38,154 nucleotides of DNA from an uncultured Muribaculaceae bacterium. GTDB taxonomy: Bacteria; Bacteroidota; Bacteroidia; Bacteroidales; Muribaculaceae. A model generated the notes under the pieces. It made no database searches and was not told the DNA's origin. It was given only the letters and a program-made list of their open reading frames with translations. Positions 23,739 to 31,596 of this stretch are shown here, one piece after another; within the stretch, counting starts at the first letter, position 1; each line of letters opens with the position of its first letter. The DNA lies in the NCBI GenBank assembly GCA_910578385.1, contig CAJTQV010000019.1, positions 19,334-57,487 of the forward strand. The letters are read 5' to 3'. The position numbers and the translations under genes were made by a program.

Positions 23739-24743
23739 ATGAAATATGTAACGATAATCGACATAGCCCGTGAACTCGGCATCTCAAAATCGACCGTCTC
23801 AAGAGCTCTGGCCGGTGACTCGCACAATGTCAAGCCCGAGACCATGCGCAAGATCCAGGAGACGGCCGCAAGGATGGGATACCGCCGAAATGAACTTGCG
23901 GTTAATCTCCGGCGCCAGACCACAAGAAACATCGGTATCGTCATACCGGAGATTGTCACGCCCTTCTTCATGAGTTTCATACAGCACGTGCAGCGCGACA
24001 TGCGCCAGAAAGGATTCAGGTCAATCATCGCCGTATCTAACGAAGACTCCGGACAGGAACTGGAGAATCTTGAGATGCTTGAGCAGTGCCGCATCGACGG
24101 CATTCTCATCTGCCCGTGCCATAAGTCGGTGAACATCCCGACTTACCGTCGTCTGATAGACAACGGTATACCGATGGTGTTTTTCGACAGGAAAGTTAGT
24201 GGCATGGAGGTCTCGCAGGTATGCATCGACGATGACCTGATGTCGCATTTCATGGTTGAGACACTTATCAGAAAAGGGCGCAAGAAGATTGTGCATATCG
24301 CCGGACCCGACTATGTTAGCAATGCTGTGGACCGGCTGCGCGGCTACCGCGAGGCGTTGGAGAAGTTCCGTATTCCTTACGACAGCCGGTACGTAGTGAA
24401 CGGCGGACTCACGGCCGACGAAGGAGCCGCAGCCATGGAGAAGTTTCTTTCTACGGGTCTTGAGTTCGACGCCGTGTTCGGCTTCACCGAGACAGCGATA
24501 TTGGGAGCCAAGAATGTGATACAGAAACATCATTACAACGTACCGGAAGATGTGGCTCTCTGCTGCATCTCCGGCACTGCGCTGTGCACGCTCGTCTACC
24601 CTACAATCTCGGCGGTCGAGCAACCGGTGGAGCTGATGGCGGCGGAATCATCGCGCATACTTCAGCATCAGATGGAAACCCACGACATTACCCCCGAGCG
24701 CATAATACTTCGCGGCCACATGAAGCTCCGCGAATCAACCTGA
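23739..24743 (+). CDS. LacI/GalR-family transcriptional regulator
   Basis: 334 residues. Residues 4-25 (VTIIDIARELGISKSTVSRA) form the LacI helix-turn-helix, followed by the hinge helix region (MGYRRNELAVNLRRQTTRNI). The rest is a periplasmic-binding-protein-like effector domain: IGIVIPEIVTPFFMSFIQHV, DGILICPC, IPMVFFDRK, IVHIAGPDYVSNAVDRLRGY and the late VEQPVELMAAESSRIL. The effector is probably the sugar or polyol taken up by the divergent operon. Three matching operator-like sites lie in the shared upstream region. It is convergent with higBA, and no terminator is visible in the 43 bases between their stops. Confidence 0.94.
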   Translation: MKYVTIIDIARELGISKSTVSRALAGDSHNVKPETMRKIQETAARMGYRRNELAVNLRRQTTRNIGIVIPEIVTPFFMSFIQHVQRDMRQKGFRSIIAVSNEDSGQELENLEMLEQCRIDGILICPCHKSVNIPTYRRLIDNGIPMVFFDRKVSGMEVSQVCIDDDLMSHFMVETLIRKGRKKIVHIAGPDYVSNAVDRLRGYREALEKFRIPYDSRYVVNGGLTADEGAAAMEKFLSTGLEFDAVFGFTETAILGAKNVIQKHHYNVPEDVALCCISGTALCTLVYPTISAVEQPVELMAAESSRILQHQMETHDITPERIILRGHMKLREST

Positions 24744-24786
24744 CCCGAGCCGCCGCAGCTTCACGAAGCGCACGCCCTCAGAGTAA

Positions 24787-25128
24787 CTAAAGAGCTGCGA
24801 TGTTGCGCAATTTTGAAAGACGTTCCATGAATGTCTTGTCCTGCTTTATTGTCTGCATGTTATACCTTGTCTGTAGACGCATCAGGGGTTCAGGGTCAAT
24901 TCCCAATGCCGCCTCAAACAATAATGCGGTTTTCTCTGTCAATGGTCTGTGCCCATTAAGAATTTCATTAAGAACAGTATATCTTATCCCGATATCCTCA
25001 GCCAACTTTCGTTGCGATATTCCGCGAAATTCAATCTCATCTTTCAGTATCTCCCCCGGATGAGTTGGATATGCAGGAGTCAGATTATTAGCAACCATAT
25101 TTCGATCTACGCTTTCCATACTATTCAT
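24787..25128 (-). CDS. higA: HigA-type antitoxin
   Basis: 113 residues from the ATG at 25128, which overlaps the toxin stop as ATGA. The core is a helix-turn-helix of the HigA/VapI family: AYPTHPGEILKDEIEFRGIS, then QRKLAEDIGIRYTVLNEILN, then GHRPLTEKTALLFEAALGID. The phrase HPGEIL is the family hallmark. The C-terminal tail (METFMERLSKLRNIAAL-like, ending in AAL) is unusual only in length. Antitoxins of this type neutralise the toxin and, as a complex, repress their own promoter. In HigBA loci the toxin gene comes first, as here. Confidence 0.92.
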   Translation of the reverse strand: MNSMESVDRNMVANNLTPAYPTHPGEILKDEIEFRGISQRKLAEDIGIRYTVLNEILNGHRPLTEKTALLFEAALGIDPEPLMRLQTRYNMQTIKQDKTFMERLSKLRNIAAL

Positions 25129-25439
25129 TTATAATGATTCGACAACTCGGTGATATTACAGATAGATGCTATTACCTCAATCCCATCTGTTATTTCCTCA
25201 AACTCTATACGATATTGATTATTAACTCTTACAGAAGATAATCCGGATTTATCTCCGCTCAGCTTCTCATAATTAAGAGAATTATACTGTTTCATGGACA
25301 AGACATTCGGTAATTCAGTCATCAAATCAATCACCCGGATGTAACGTTTGACAATATGCGGTTGATAACGATGTTTTTTACCTGCATCGCCATCTTCGTA
25401 CAAATCTTTAAGGTATTGTTTATCAAACCGAATTTCCAT
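25125..25439 (-). CDS. higB: HigB-type toxin (RelE/ParE superfamily)
   Basis: 104 residues. The pattern FDKQYLKDLYEDGDAGKKHR, then HIVKRYIRVIDLM, then LNYEKLSGDKSGLSSVRVNN, then QYRIEFEE matches HigB toxins (KxLxxLFEDG, LxxLKGDxxGxxSIRVNxxxRI). HigB proteins cut mRNA in the ribosome A site. The conserved basic and tyrosine residues of the RelE fold are present (R in VRVNNQYRI, K in EKLSGDK). The length of 104 is slightly longer than the usual 92-95. The gene is the first of the pair and its promoter carries a palindrome. Confidence 0.92.
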   Translation of the reverse strand: MEIRFDKQYLKDLYEDGDAGKKHRYQPHIVKRYIRVIDLMTELPNVLSMKQYNSLNYEKLSGDKSGLSSVRVNNQYRIEFEEITDGIEVIASICNITELSNHYK

Positions 25440-25459
25440 ATTCTTTCTGCCTTATACCG

Positions 25460-25500
25460 CAAAGTTATAAAAAAATATTCATGTTCACAAAAAAAGTGAA
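25460..25500 (-). promoter_or_regulatory. higBA promoter with HigA operator-like palindrome
   Basis: Minus strand: TTTG (25491-25488), 20-base spacer, TAACTTTG (25467-25460), a full Bacteroidetes match 21 bases before higB. TTCAC-AAAAAAA-GTGAA (25484-25500) overlaps the -33 element, placing a repressor where it would block transcription. Confidence 0.75.
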
Positions 25501-25574
25501 TACAAATCTCAGTTATCAGTCCGTCTTACGAATGTTGTAGCCTAATTTCCGACTGGTACTGCCGGTAATATGCG

Positions 25575-26261
25575 CTATCGCGTTCGGGTGGTCAGCATGT
25601 AGCCGAAGCCGCGTTGATTGATGATGCTGATGCCGGGGTCGTGGCGGAAAGTACGGCGCAGCTTGTGGATGTAACCGTGCAGCGAGTTGCGGTTGCTGAC
25701 CTCATCCCTGCCCCAGACGGCTATCATCAGTTCGGAGGCATCGACCGTCCTGCCGATGTTTGTCGCCAACTTTTCCAGTATCCTTGCCTCGATATTCGAT
25801 ATAACTTTCTCCCGACCATTGAATATAAGCAACTGGTTTGTCACATCGAATCGGTATTCACCCACTTCATAGACAACATTTTCCAAACGGCCGTTAACCT
25901 TATTCCTCAGAAGAGCCTTGACCCTAACGAGCAATTCACGAAGTTCAAACGGCTTCTTAAGGTAATCGTTGGCACCGATATCAAACCCCTCCTCCACATC
26001 GTCTATCGTACTCTTTGCGGTCAGAAAGATAATCGGAACTGAAGATGAGCTGCGCCGTATTTCCCTGGCCATGGCGAAACCGTCGAGCCGAGGCATCATC
26101 ACATCTGCAACCACAAGGTCTGCTCCACCGGTCTTGTATTTCGCAAGACCATCAATGCCGTCAAACGCCGCCACAACCTCATACCCCTGCTCACGCAACG
26201 TGTCGCAGACTATCAGCGAAAGGTCGCGCTCATCCTCCACAAAAAGTATCTTAGCTTTCAT
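25575..26261 (-). CDS. OmpR/PhoB-family response regulator
   Basis: 228 residues from ATG 26261 (MKAKILFVEDERDLSLIV), which overlaps the kinase gene by 11 bases. The receiver domain has acidic residues ED at 9-10, phospho-acceptor Asp 53 in VVADVMMPRLDG, Thr in FLTAKS and Lys in LKKPFE. The C-terminal domain (about 130-228) is a winged helix of the OmpR type: ILEKLATNIGRTVDASELMI, then GYIHKLRRTFRHDPGISIIN and QRGFGYML. It should bind DNA upstream of target genes when phosphorylated by the kinase encoded just before it. The targets are unknown; no regulated transporter or enzyme is adjacent. Confidence 0.95.
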   Translation of the reverse strand: MKAKILFVEDERDLSLIVCDTLREQGYEVVAAFDGIDGLAKYKTGGADLVVADVMMPRLDGFAMAREIRRSSSSVPIIFLTAKSTIDDVEEGFDIGANDYLKKPFELRELLVRVKALLRNKVNGRLENVVYEVGEYRFDVTNQLLIFNGREKVISNIEARILEKLATNIGRTVDASELMIAVWGRDEVSNRNSLHGYIHKLRRTFRHDPGISIINQRGFGYMLTTRTR

Positions 26262-27696
26262 GACTGTCAAATTTTATGGTGAATACCGAACCATTCCCCT
26301 CCTGACTCCTTACAGATATGCTCCACCCCATCTTTTCGAGAATGTGCTTCACGTAATAAAGACCTATTCCATAACCACGCACATCCTGACGGTTGCCGTG
26401 GGGCACACGATAGAACTTGTCGAAAACATACGGCAGACTCTTCGAAGGAATACCAATGCCATTGTCAGCCACCTCAAGGCTGTCAGAATTTACAGTTATG
26501 CTGACGGTCACAGTATCGCCGGAATACTTGATAGCATTGTCAATCAGATTGTTCAGCACATTCGACAGGTGCGACTTGTCGGCCGTTACCGAGACATTCC
26601 CCGTTGACTGAACTTCAATCATTATATCCTTCTCACCTCTCATCCGCTGGGCTTCGGCAACCTCTCTGGCAAGTTGTGTCAAATCTACCTTCTCCGGTCG
26701 CAGGGTCATGGTCTTGCGACGCTCCATGCTCATGGCGAGAATATTTTCCACGAGTTCGCCGAGCCGTTTGAGCTGCTTGATTGCTATGGTGAGATAAGCA
26801 ACCTTTTTCTCCGGGTCGTCGGAGGTATCATAATTGAGCAGGGCATCGTTGGCCGAGTAGGCGATTGATATAGGCGTTTTCAGCTCATGGGTCATGTTGC
26901 TTACAAAATCATCCTTCATCTCCTCGATGGTGCGCAGTCTGGAAACCGTGCGGAACAGATAAACAAAAGCTGCGGCAAAGGCCACCATCAGAAGAAATGT
27001 CGTGACAATCACTCCCATCATCTGAGAGAGGATATGACGTGTCAACGGAGTCATGTATGCTTTGTAATACAGGTTCTCATTCGGGTTTATGATAATCCTG
27101 AATGTATCAAGCCCCACACGGTTTTGGATTTTAGGATTGCTTAGAATCACGGAATCACTGCCGTTCACCACCTCGACCGCCACAAATTCCGGATAAATAT
27201 ATCTGTGTGCGAGCTGGTCATTCAACACACTGTCCATTACCGACACATCAAAACCTATATACTTATCCATGAGAGTATGGAACTGCTTGCTTATTGCATC
27301 GACCATCTGATTGGAGTAAGGTACGTCCTCGACCAGCATCCCCTTTTCCTCAACCACCGTTCCGTCCACTTCTGTTCTGGCAGATATGATTTGTCCGTTT
27401 TGATCCTTGTATGTAGACGCCTGCGCCCTTCTCGGAGCCTTCGGTTCCACTGACTCATTCGCTTCTGTCGAATCATTGGCATCTTCCTGCATCTGGACAT
27501 TTGTGGCAAGTCCTTGCGCCCTGCCGGCGCGGCACATAAGGTCATCGATATCCGCATCTGTCATTGCCACCATAACCTCACGTTCCACATTCTTTCTGAT
27601 AGAATCATAAAGTCTGACAAGATAAAATACATTGCAGCCAAAGATGACCGCAATGACCGATATGAAGACCACAGAATTGATTCTGAATTTTTTCAT
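26251..27696 (-). CDS. Membrane sensor histidine kinase
   Basis: 481 residues. Helix 1 is at about 8-28 (VVFISVIAVIFGCNVFYLV) and helix 2 at about 226-249 (MGVIVTTFLLMVAFAAAFVY), so about 195 residues face the periplasm. The periplasmic part contains a stretch rich in Ala, Glu and Asp (about residues 70-95) and no domain I recognise. HisKA: FVSNMTHELKTPISIAYSAN with the phosphorylated His at 270. ATP domain: NLIDNAIKYSG, ADNGIGIP and GYGIGLYYVKHIL. It phosphorylates the regulator encoded in the overlapping next gene. The signal is unknown. Bacteroidales genomes often have such pairs linked to envelope functions, but nothing nearby fixes this. Confidence 0.93.
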   Translation of the reverse strand: MKKFRINSVVFISVIAVIFGCNVFYLVRLYDSIRKNVEREVMVAMTDADIDDLMCRAGRAQGLATNVQMQEDANDSTEANESVEPKAPRRAQASTYKDQNGQIISARTEVDGTVVEEKGMLVEDVPYSNQMVDAISKQFHTLMDKYIGFDVSVMDSVLNDQLAHRYIYPEFVAVEVVNGSDSVILSNPKIQNRVGLDTFRIIINPNENLYYKAYMTPLTRHILSQMMGVIVTTFLLMVAFAAAFVYLFRTVSRLRTIEEMKDDFVSNMTHELKTPISIAYSANDALLNYDTSDDPEKKVAYLTIAIKQLKRLGELVENILAMSMERRKTMTLRPEKVDLTQLAREVAEAQRMRGEKDIMIEVQSTGNVSVTADKSHLSNVLNNLIDNAIKYSGDTVTVSITVNSDSLEVADNGIGIPSKSLPYVFDKFYRVPHGNRQDVRGYGIGLYYVKHILEKMGWSISVRSQEGNGSVFTIKFDSHES

Positions 27697-27787
27697 ACGC
27701 GAAGATACCTATAATTTCCCGCACATCCACACCCCACTCCACACATTTAAGACAAAATAAGGGATAACAGCCCCACCGCCCTTCAAA

Positions 27788-28042
27788 TCCCGGTTTGTCT
27801 GACTGTTCTTTCTGCGCTTTTCCTGCCTGTTCTCCGTTGAAATCTGATGCCACAGGCAGCGGATTGAAAGGAAATTCCTGCGTGGCTTTATTTCACCTGT
27901 TTTCCTCATCCAACACTTTACAGGGAATTTAACGGAATCCGTAACCACGCAGAAATTTCCATTCGCAACCGAGCCGATGCTCGGTTACTCATCGCAAAAA
28001 TGGCAGGAAAAGCGCAGAAAGAACTGTCAGATAAACCAGGGA
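27788..28042. repeat. Nested long inverted repeat, MITE-like element
   Basis: Outer arms: 27788-27827 and 28002-28042 are reverse complements over about 40 bases with two substitutions and one extra base. Inner arms: 27870-27887 (GGAAATTCCTGCGTGGCT) and 27943-27960 match with two differences. The arms are separated by 42 and 41 bases, so the whole 255 bp is one old palindrome. The outer ends carry the dispersed CCCGGTTTRTCTGAC motif. There is no coding frame inside. It follows the start of the kinase gene. Confidence 0.85.
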
Positions 28043-28102
28043 TAAGTAGAGATGCCACACTTATTTTAAGACTAATCGTGGGCTTATCTCAAAAATAAAT
28101 GC

Positions 28103-28110
28103 TAACTTTG
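28103..28110 (+). promoter_or_regulatory. -7 box before the candidate RNA
   Basis: TAACTTTG matches the consensus exactly. Transcription would start near 28117, about 70 bases before the first arm of the RNA stem and 300 before the Crp/Fnr gene. The -33 element is unclear. Confidence 0.5.
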
Positions 28111-28184
28111 CTTATGGTAGCCTCCGGGTTATCATACATATTGGACTAATAGGAAGCGTAATGCTTAATCTTGTGATTTGAGAA

Positions 28185-28335
28185 CGTAGGCCATCGGCTT
28201 GCCGCTTTGCTTGTCAAAGAAATTCGCAATTAGCACAAGGACAGGTATAGCACATCTCACAAATAGCGTGGGCTGCTATTGGTACATTCGTGCATTTAGG
28301 TTTCTTGCAGAACAAGCGCTTCGCGATGACCTACG
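28185..28335 (+). ncRNA. Candidate structured RNA or long leader upstream of the Crp/Fnr gene
   Basis: CGTAGG-C-CATCG (28185-28196) pairs with CGATG-A-CCTACG (28324-28335), with one C/A mismatch, and GCTTG (28197-28201) continues with CAAGC (28313-28317). This closes about 110 bases with further short pairings. A perfect -7 box lies upstream, and no frame is convincing on either strand. It may be a free small RNA (size and layout allow a 6S-like or Bacteroidales-specific RNA) or the leader of the regulator mRNA. I cannot name the family. Confidence 0.45.
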
Positions 28336-28398
28336 ACCTTCAAATCAAGACTTGGCATAGTTGGTCTGCGCTTTTTCAGTATAATATTCTGCACAGAC

Positions 28399-28415
28399 TA
28401 ATGCAGACTGCATTA
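28399..28415 (+). promoter_or_regulatory. Palindrome TAATGCA-GAC-TGCATTA at the Crp/Fnr start
   Basis: Perfect 7-bp arms with a 3-base centre, ending one base before the ATG at 28417. Its size and symmetry fit a dimeric regulator such as the Crp/Fnr protein encoded next, which suggests autocontrol. It could also act as an mRNA hairpin at the start codon. Confidence 0.55.
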
Positions 28416-28416
28416 T

Positions 28417-28992
28417 ATGACAAAGAATTTCAATACATATATTGAACATATTGACGTCGATGCTTGGCGCGAGTTTTGCGTCAGCAAGGGTATACTGCGA
28501 CATTTTGCCAAAGGAGAGGAATTTGTTTCTATCGGCAAGGTTGGCCGTTATATCGGATTTATTCAATCCGGCACACTCAAATATGTGGCACGTTCCGTCG
28601 ATGGCACCGAGCATGTGATGGGACTGGTATTCGGCGAAGGATTTGTTGCCGACTGGCCTTTTTGCATATACGGGCAAAAGGCTAAACTGGCGGTAGTAGC
28701 AGTCTCAGATTGTGAGATTTACTGCGTCCCAACTAAGGATGTCAATGAAAAGATCGAAACAGACTATAATTTCAAGGATATAGTGATGCACGCGACCGAA
28801 GCTGTATATACAACTGTCTATGATCGTTATGTTGACTTATATGTCAAGACACCACAGCAACGATATGATGACCTTATCAATCGATACCCCGACCTTTTTG
28901 AGCTCTTTTCCCTCAAAGACATCGCTTCTTTTCTGAAAATCACGCCGACACATCTGAGCCGCTTGCGAAAAAATAACGGAAAACAGTGTTAA
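28417..28992 (+). CDS. Crp/Fnr-family transcriptional regulator
   Basis: 191 residues. Residues about 20-115 form the cyclic-nucleotide-binding-type beta roll: ILRHFAKGEEFVSIGKVGRY, then IGFIQSGTLKYVARSVDGTE, then VFGEGFVADWPFC. The long helix that follows (VMHATEAVYTTVYDRYVDLY) is the dimer interface. The C-terminus is a short helix-turn-helix (FSLKDIASFLKITPTHLSRL, residues about 163-182). The Arg and Ser used to bind cAMP phosphate in Crp are not obvious, and the Cys pattern for a Fnr iron-sulfur cluster is absent, so the signal is unknown. The domain order matches many Bacteroidetes Crp/Fnr proteins near stress or envelope genes. A palindrome precedes the start and a perfect terminator follows. 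Confidence 0.92.
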   Translation: MTKNFNTYIEHIDVDAWREFCVSKGILRHFAKGEEFVSIGKVGRYIGFIQSGTLKYVARSVDGTEHVMGLVFGEGFVADWPFCIYGQKAKLAVVAVSDCEIYCVPTKDVNEKIETDYNFKDIVMHATEAVYTTVYDRYVDLYVKTPQQRYDDLINRYPDLFELFSLKDIASFLKITPTHLSRLRKNNGKQC

Positions 28993-29000
28993 AAACCTTG

Positions 29001-29030
29001 ACTCTCAACATATGTTGAGAGTTTTTATTT
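29001..29030 (+). terminator. Perfect palindromic terminator after the Crp/Fnr gene
   Basis: ACTCTCAACAT-ATGTTGAGAGT (29001-29022) is a 22-base perfect palindrome, followed by TTTTATTTTTATT. The stem forms 9 bases after the stop codon. Confidence 0.85.
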
Positions 29031-29040
29031 TTATTGGCTG

Positions 29041-29048
29041 TAACTTTG
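29041..29048 (+). promoter_or_regulatory. -7 box of the small lipoprotein gene
   Basis: TAACTTTG, an exact match to TAnnTTTG, 23 bases before the lipoprotein start codon. It lies directly behind the terminator, so it probably starts a new unit that includes the TPR gene. Confidence 0.6.
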
Positions 29049-29071
29049 CCAATTAAACAACATATCATAAT

Positions 29072-29269
29072 ATGAGTAAGCGTCATATCAGAATATCAGC
29101 CTTAACACTCTTAGCAAGCATAATACTATGTTTGTGCGTATCCTCATGCAGTCTTGAAAAGCGAATTTCAGTAACGACTGGGAGGTATGACAATATCCCC
29201 AATCGTTACGCTCAGCCTCATATAGAAATTGAAACTTCCCGTGACACGGTAGCAACCTATCGTTTCTAA
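29072..29269 (+). CDS. Small lipoprotein, 65 aa
   Basis: The N-terminal 25 residues are a signal (RISALTLLASIILCLCVSS) ending in a lipobox with Cys 26 (VSSC). The mature part is only about 40 residues: polar, with IEIETSRDTVATYRF at the end and no domain I recognise. It should sit in the periplasm or outer membrane by its lipid anchor. It precedes the TPR-HTH gene by 57 bases and may be transcribed with it. Short lipoproteins of this kind in Bacteroidales often lack known function. Coding is supported by the clear signal peptide and the promoter just upstream. Confidence 0.75.
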   Translation: MSKRHIRISALTLLASIILCLCVSSCSLEKRISVTTGRYDNIPNRYAQPHIEIETSRDTVATYRF

Positions 29270-29326
29270 TGACATATTAAACCGGCCGTGAATCCTGTTA
29301 AAAATGAATTGACAACTCGTTAACTA

Positions 29327-30973
29327 ATGAAAGGATATATATTGACAATACTCGTCATCTCCTTGCTCCTATTTGGCTCTTGTTCCAAAACCAACAAGAC
29401 ATTGGAGAGCATAGAGATGACTCTGATTGATAATCCCGAGAATGCGCTTCGGACATTGGCATCAATGGATACACTTTCTATGTCTGAATCACAAAAGGCC
29501 CGGCGAGCATTGTTGCAGGCTTATCTGGCGACAGTATGGCTTGTCCCTGCTGACATGACTACTGCCGACCTGAATCGTGCGGTTACTGCTTTCGACGGTA
29601 AATGCACGACCGACGAAGTAAAGTCTCTCATCATAAAGTCAGAGCTTGCCAAAGCCGACGGTAATCCGGTTGTCCGATTGGAAATATTGAAAGATGCGGA
29701 GTTTCTTGCTTCCCAATTAGACGATGACAAGGATTTGGCTTTCGTATATCTATATCTTTCGCAAGTATATGGCAACGGGTTCAATGGTATTGTCAGTCAA
29801 CACTATGCAAACAAAGCGTTGGAGCTGTTCAATAAACTGGGCTACAGGAAACAAAGCATAGATGCACGAATGGCGATAGTCGGAGGATTGGCAGTAAGGA
29901 GAGATTATGCCACTGCACTTGATTCCTTGCTGTCAATGAAAAGCGATGTGCTGGCATACTCTTCTGACAGCTATAAGGTGTATTTTCTTGACCAACTCGC
30001 CCGAGGTTTGGATGATAATAATAGAAGTGAAGAAGCAATAGAAATCTGGCGCGGTATATTTGATATAGACAATGCATCACCTAACATCCTTGCACATTGG
30101 GCGAATGCCTATCTTCATGCCAATAAACCGGACAGTGCAGAAATACTTATAAATAAAGCAATAGCGCTGCCACGTAATCCTTCGGATGAATATCTTTGCC
30201 GCAATGTCCAATATTCAATTTTGGAGCGACTTGGCCGTAGTACCGAACTCCCTCTTATAGACAGCATAAGGAACAAAGCTGCCAATATAGACTATGGTGA
30301 ACGAAAAATAGCTGAATCAAGTCTGGCTCTTAATGAGAAGTATGAATCTGTCACCCGCTCCGCTTGGAAAGAGATTGAGAGCGCGAAGGAACGAGCCGTA
30401 ATAATAATTTCGGTTTTCACAATCCTTTTGTTGGTGTTGATCGGCGGCATACTGTTTTATCGGAAACGGATACAATTATTAAAGGTTGAGAATGAGAATA
30501 ATCTTCTGAAACTTCAGAGCCTTGAACATAATCTATTCGAGAACGAGCGTAAGCATAACTCAGTATCCGAAAAAGTTGCTGCCTTATTCAAGTCCAGATT
30601 CAACACCATAGACCACCTCGCATCCGCATATTTTGAATGCAAAGAAACCGGGCAGGAACAAAAACGTATTTTCGGAGAAGCTAAATCTGCCATAGACTCA
30701 TTTGGATCTGCTGAATCGGTTCGTGAACTGGAAGATATTGTCAATACCTCCACTGACAATCTTATGACATCATTCGATGAAGACTTTCCGAGGCTTTCCG
30801 TTTCACAACGAAAGCTCGCACTCTTTATCTTCTGCGGCCTGTCACTGCAATCAATAAGTATTTTCTTGGGGACGGATCTTCGAAACATATATGTATATAA
30901 ATCGCGTCTCAAAAGCCTCATTTCAAAGAGTGATATCCCGAAAAAGGAGATATATCTGAGTTATTTCTCATAG
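29327..30973 (+). CDS. Lipoprotein-signal TPR protein with membrane helix and C-terminal HTH-like domain
   Basis: 548 residues. The N-terminus is a lipoprotein signal (ILVISLLLFGSCSK, Cys 19). Residues about 25-345 are TPR-like helical repeats (DNPENALRTLASMDTLSMSE, AYLHANKPDSAEILINKAI). A membrane helix follows at about 356-378 (AVIIISVFTILLLVLIGGIL), then a coiled coil (KVENENNLLKLQSLEHNLFE) and a C-terminal domain resembling a LuxR/GerE helix-turn-helix (RLSVSQRKLALFIFCGLS, then SISIFLGTDLRNIYVYKSRL). This layout puts the TPRs outside and the HTH inside the cell, so one protein could sense and regulate. Similar proteins are common in Bacteroidales and are poorly studied. DNA binding is inference because the HTH is diverged. 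The lipid anchor plus a middle membrane helix is unusual. No TTTG/TAnnTTTG promoter is visible just upstream. Confidence 0.85.
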   Translation: MKGYILTILVISLLLFGSCSKTNKTLESIEMTLIDNPENALRTLASMDTLSMSESQKARRALLQAYLATVWLVPADMTTADLNRAVTAFDGKCTTDEVKSLIIKSELAKADGNPVVRLEILKDAEFLASQLDDDKDLAFVYLYLSQVYGNGFNGIVSQHYANKALELFNKLGYRKQSIDARMAIVGGLAVRRDYATALDSLLSMKSDVLAYSSDSYKVYFLDQLARGLDDNNRSEEAIEIWRGIFDIDNASPNILAHWANAYLHANKPDSAEILINKAIALPRNPSDEYLCRNVQYSILERLGRSTELPLIDSIRNKAANIDYGERKIAESSLALNEKYESVTRSAWKEIESAKERAVIIISVFTILLLVLIGGILFYRKRIQLLKVENENNLLKLQSLEHNLFENERKHNSVSEKVAALFKSRFNTIDHLASAYFECKETGQEQKRIFGEAKSAIDSFGSAESVRELEDIVNTSTDNLMTSFDEDFPRLSVSQRKLALFIFCGLSLQSISIFLGTDLRNIYVYKSRLKSLISKSDIPKKEIYLSYFS

Positions 30974-31061
30974 AATGCACATTGGTTGGACAATGTAAGA
31001 TTATTTATTTTATCTCATTTGATTATCAGTTGCTTACTCCAGTCAATGTAAGGTGTTGTAG

Positions 31062-31092
31062 TTTGTGGCCCACCGGATTTCGGTTAATTTTG
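31062..31092 (+). promoter_or_regulatory. Promoter of the 148-aa membrane protein gene
   Basis: TTTG (31062-31065), 19-base spacer, TAATTTTG (31085-31092): a full Bacteroidetes match, 25 bases before the start codon. Confidence 0.8.
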
Positions 31093-31117
31093 CAGTGTAA
31101 TTATACCCGAAAACCGT

Positions 31118-31564
31118 ATGATGCAAAACTTGAAATATGGGATACTGACCGGAGGCGGATATATCGTCGCAGCCGCCGCAATAGCTTTGCTCGCGTGTAT
31201 CATAAACAGCGCGGCAGGTGAAGATAATGCCTTATTTTTATCTACACCCTATTATATTTTTGGTGGTGCAGGGTTGCTTGCAGCAACAGCTTGTGGGGTT
31301 ATTTATCCAACATTGCTATCCCAAAGTATGCGGAAGTACACGGAAGAATACCCTGACGTACCTAAGAGGTATATCAGGGAAATTTGCCGTGGTAAATTGT
31401 TACTGCGCTACTATTTCAATATTTCTTGGATATGTTTTGCGATAGGTCTGACACTGTTTCATTCCATTGAAAAATATCCTCTCATTGTATGCATCCTTAT
31501 GGGATCCGGCTTCACATTCTTATTTCTCTATATAGGGAGCCGCAAGAAATATGAGAACCTATAA
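31118..31564 (+). CDS. Four-helix membrane protein, 148 aa
   Basis: I do not recognise the family. Four hydrophobic helices are visible: ILTGGGYIVAAAAIALLACI, YYIFGGAGLLAATACGVIY, YYFNISWICFAIGLTLF and YPLIVCILMGSGFTFLFLYI. A charged cytoplasmic loop (SQSMRKYTEEYPDVPKRYIR) lies between helices 2 and 3. The second Met (31121) is an equally good start. The gene has its own strong promoter and is followed by the M16 protease gene 32 bases after its stop, so the two may share a transcript. No catalytic motif is seen. The order suggests an inner-membrane accessory protein, but that is inference. Confidence 0.8.
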   Translation: MMQNLKYGILTGGGYIVAAAAIALLACIINSAAGEDNALFLSTPYYIFGGAGLLAATACGVIYPTLLSQSMRKYTEEYPDVPKRYIREICRGKLLLRYYFNISWICFAIGLTLFHSIEKYPLIVCILMGSGFTFLFLYIGSRKKYENL

Positions 31565-31596
31565 CAATGTCAATAATCCAACAAACTTCAACCAAT

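Noticed and set aside
28160..28300. Small cysteine-rich ORF on the minus strand (CTNVPIAAHAICEMCYTCPC region)
   Set aside because: It has no start codon in a sensible place, stops soon, and overlaps the stem of the candidate RNA; the apparent coding is probably chance.
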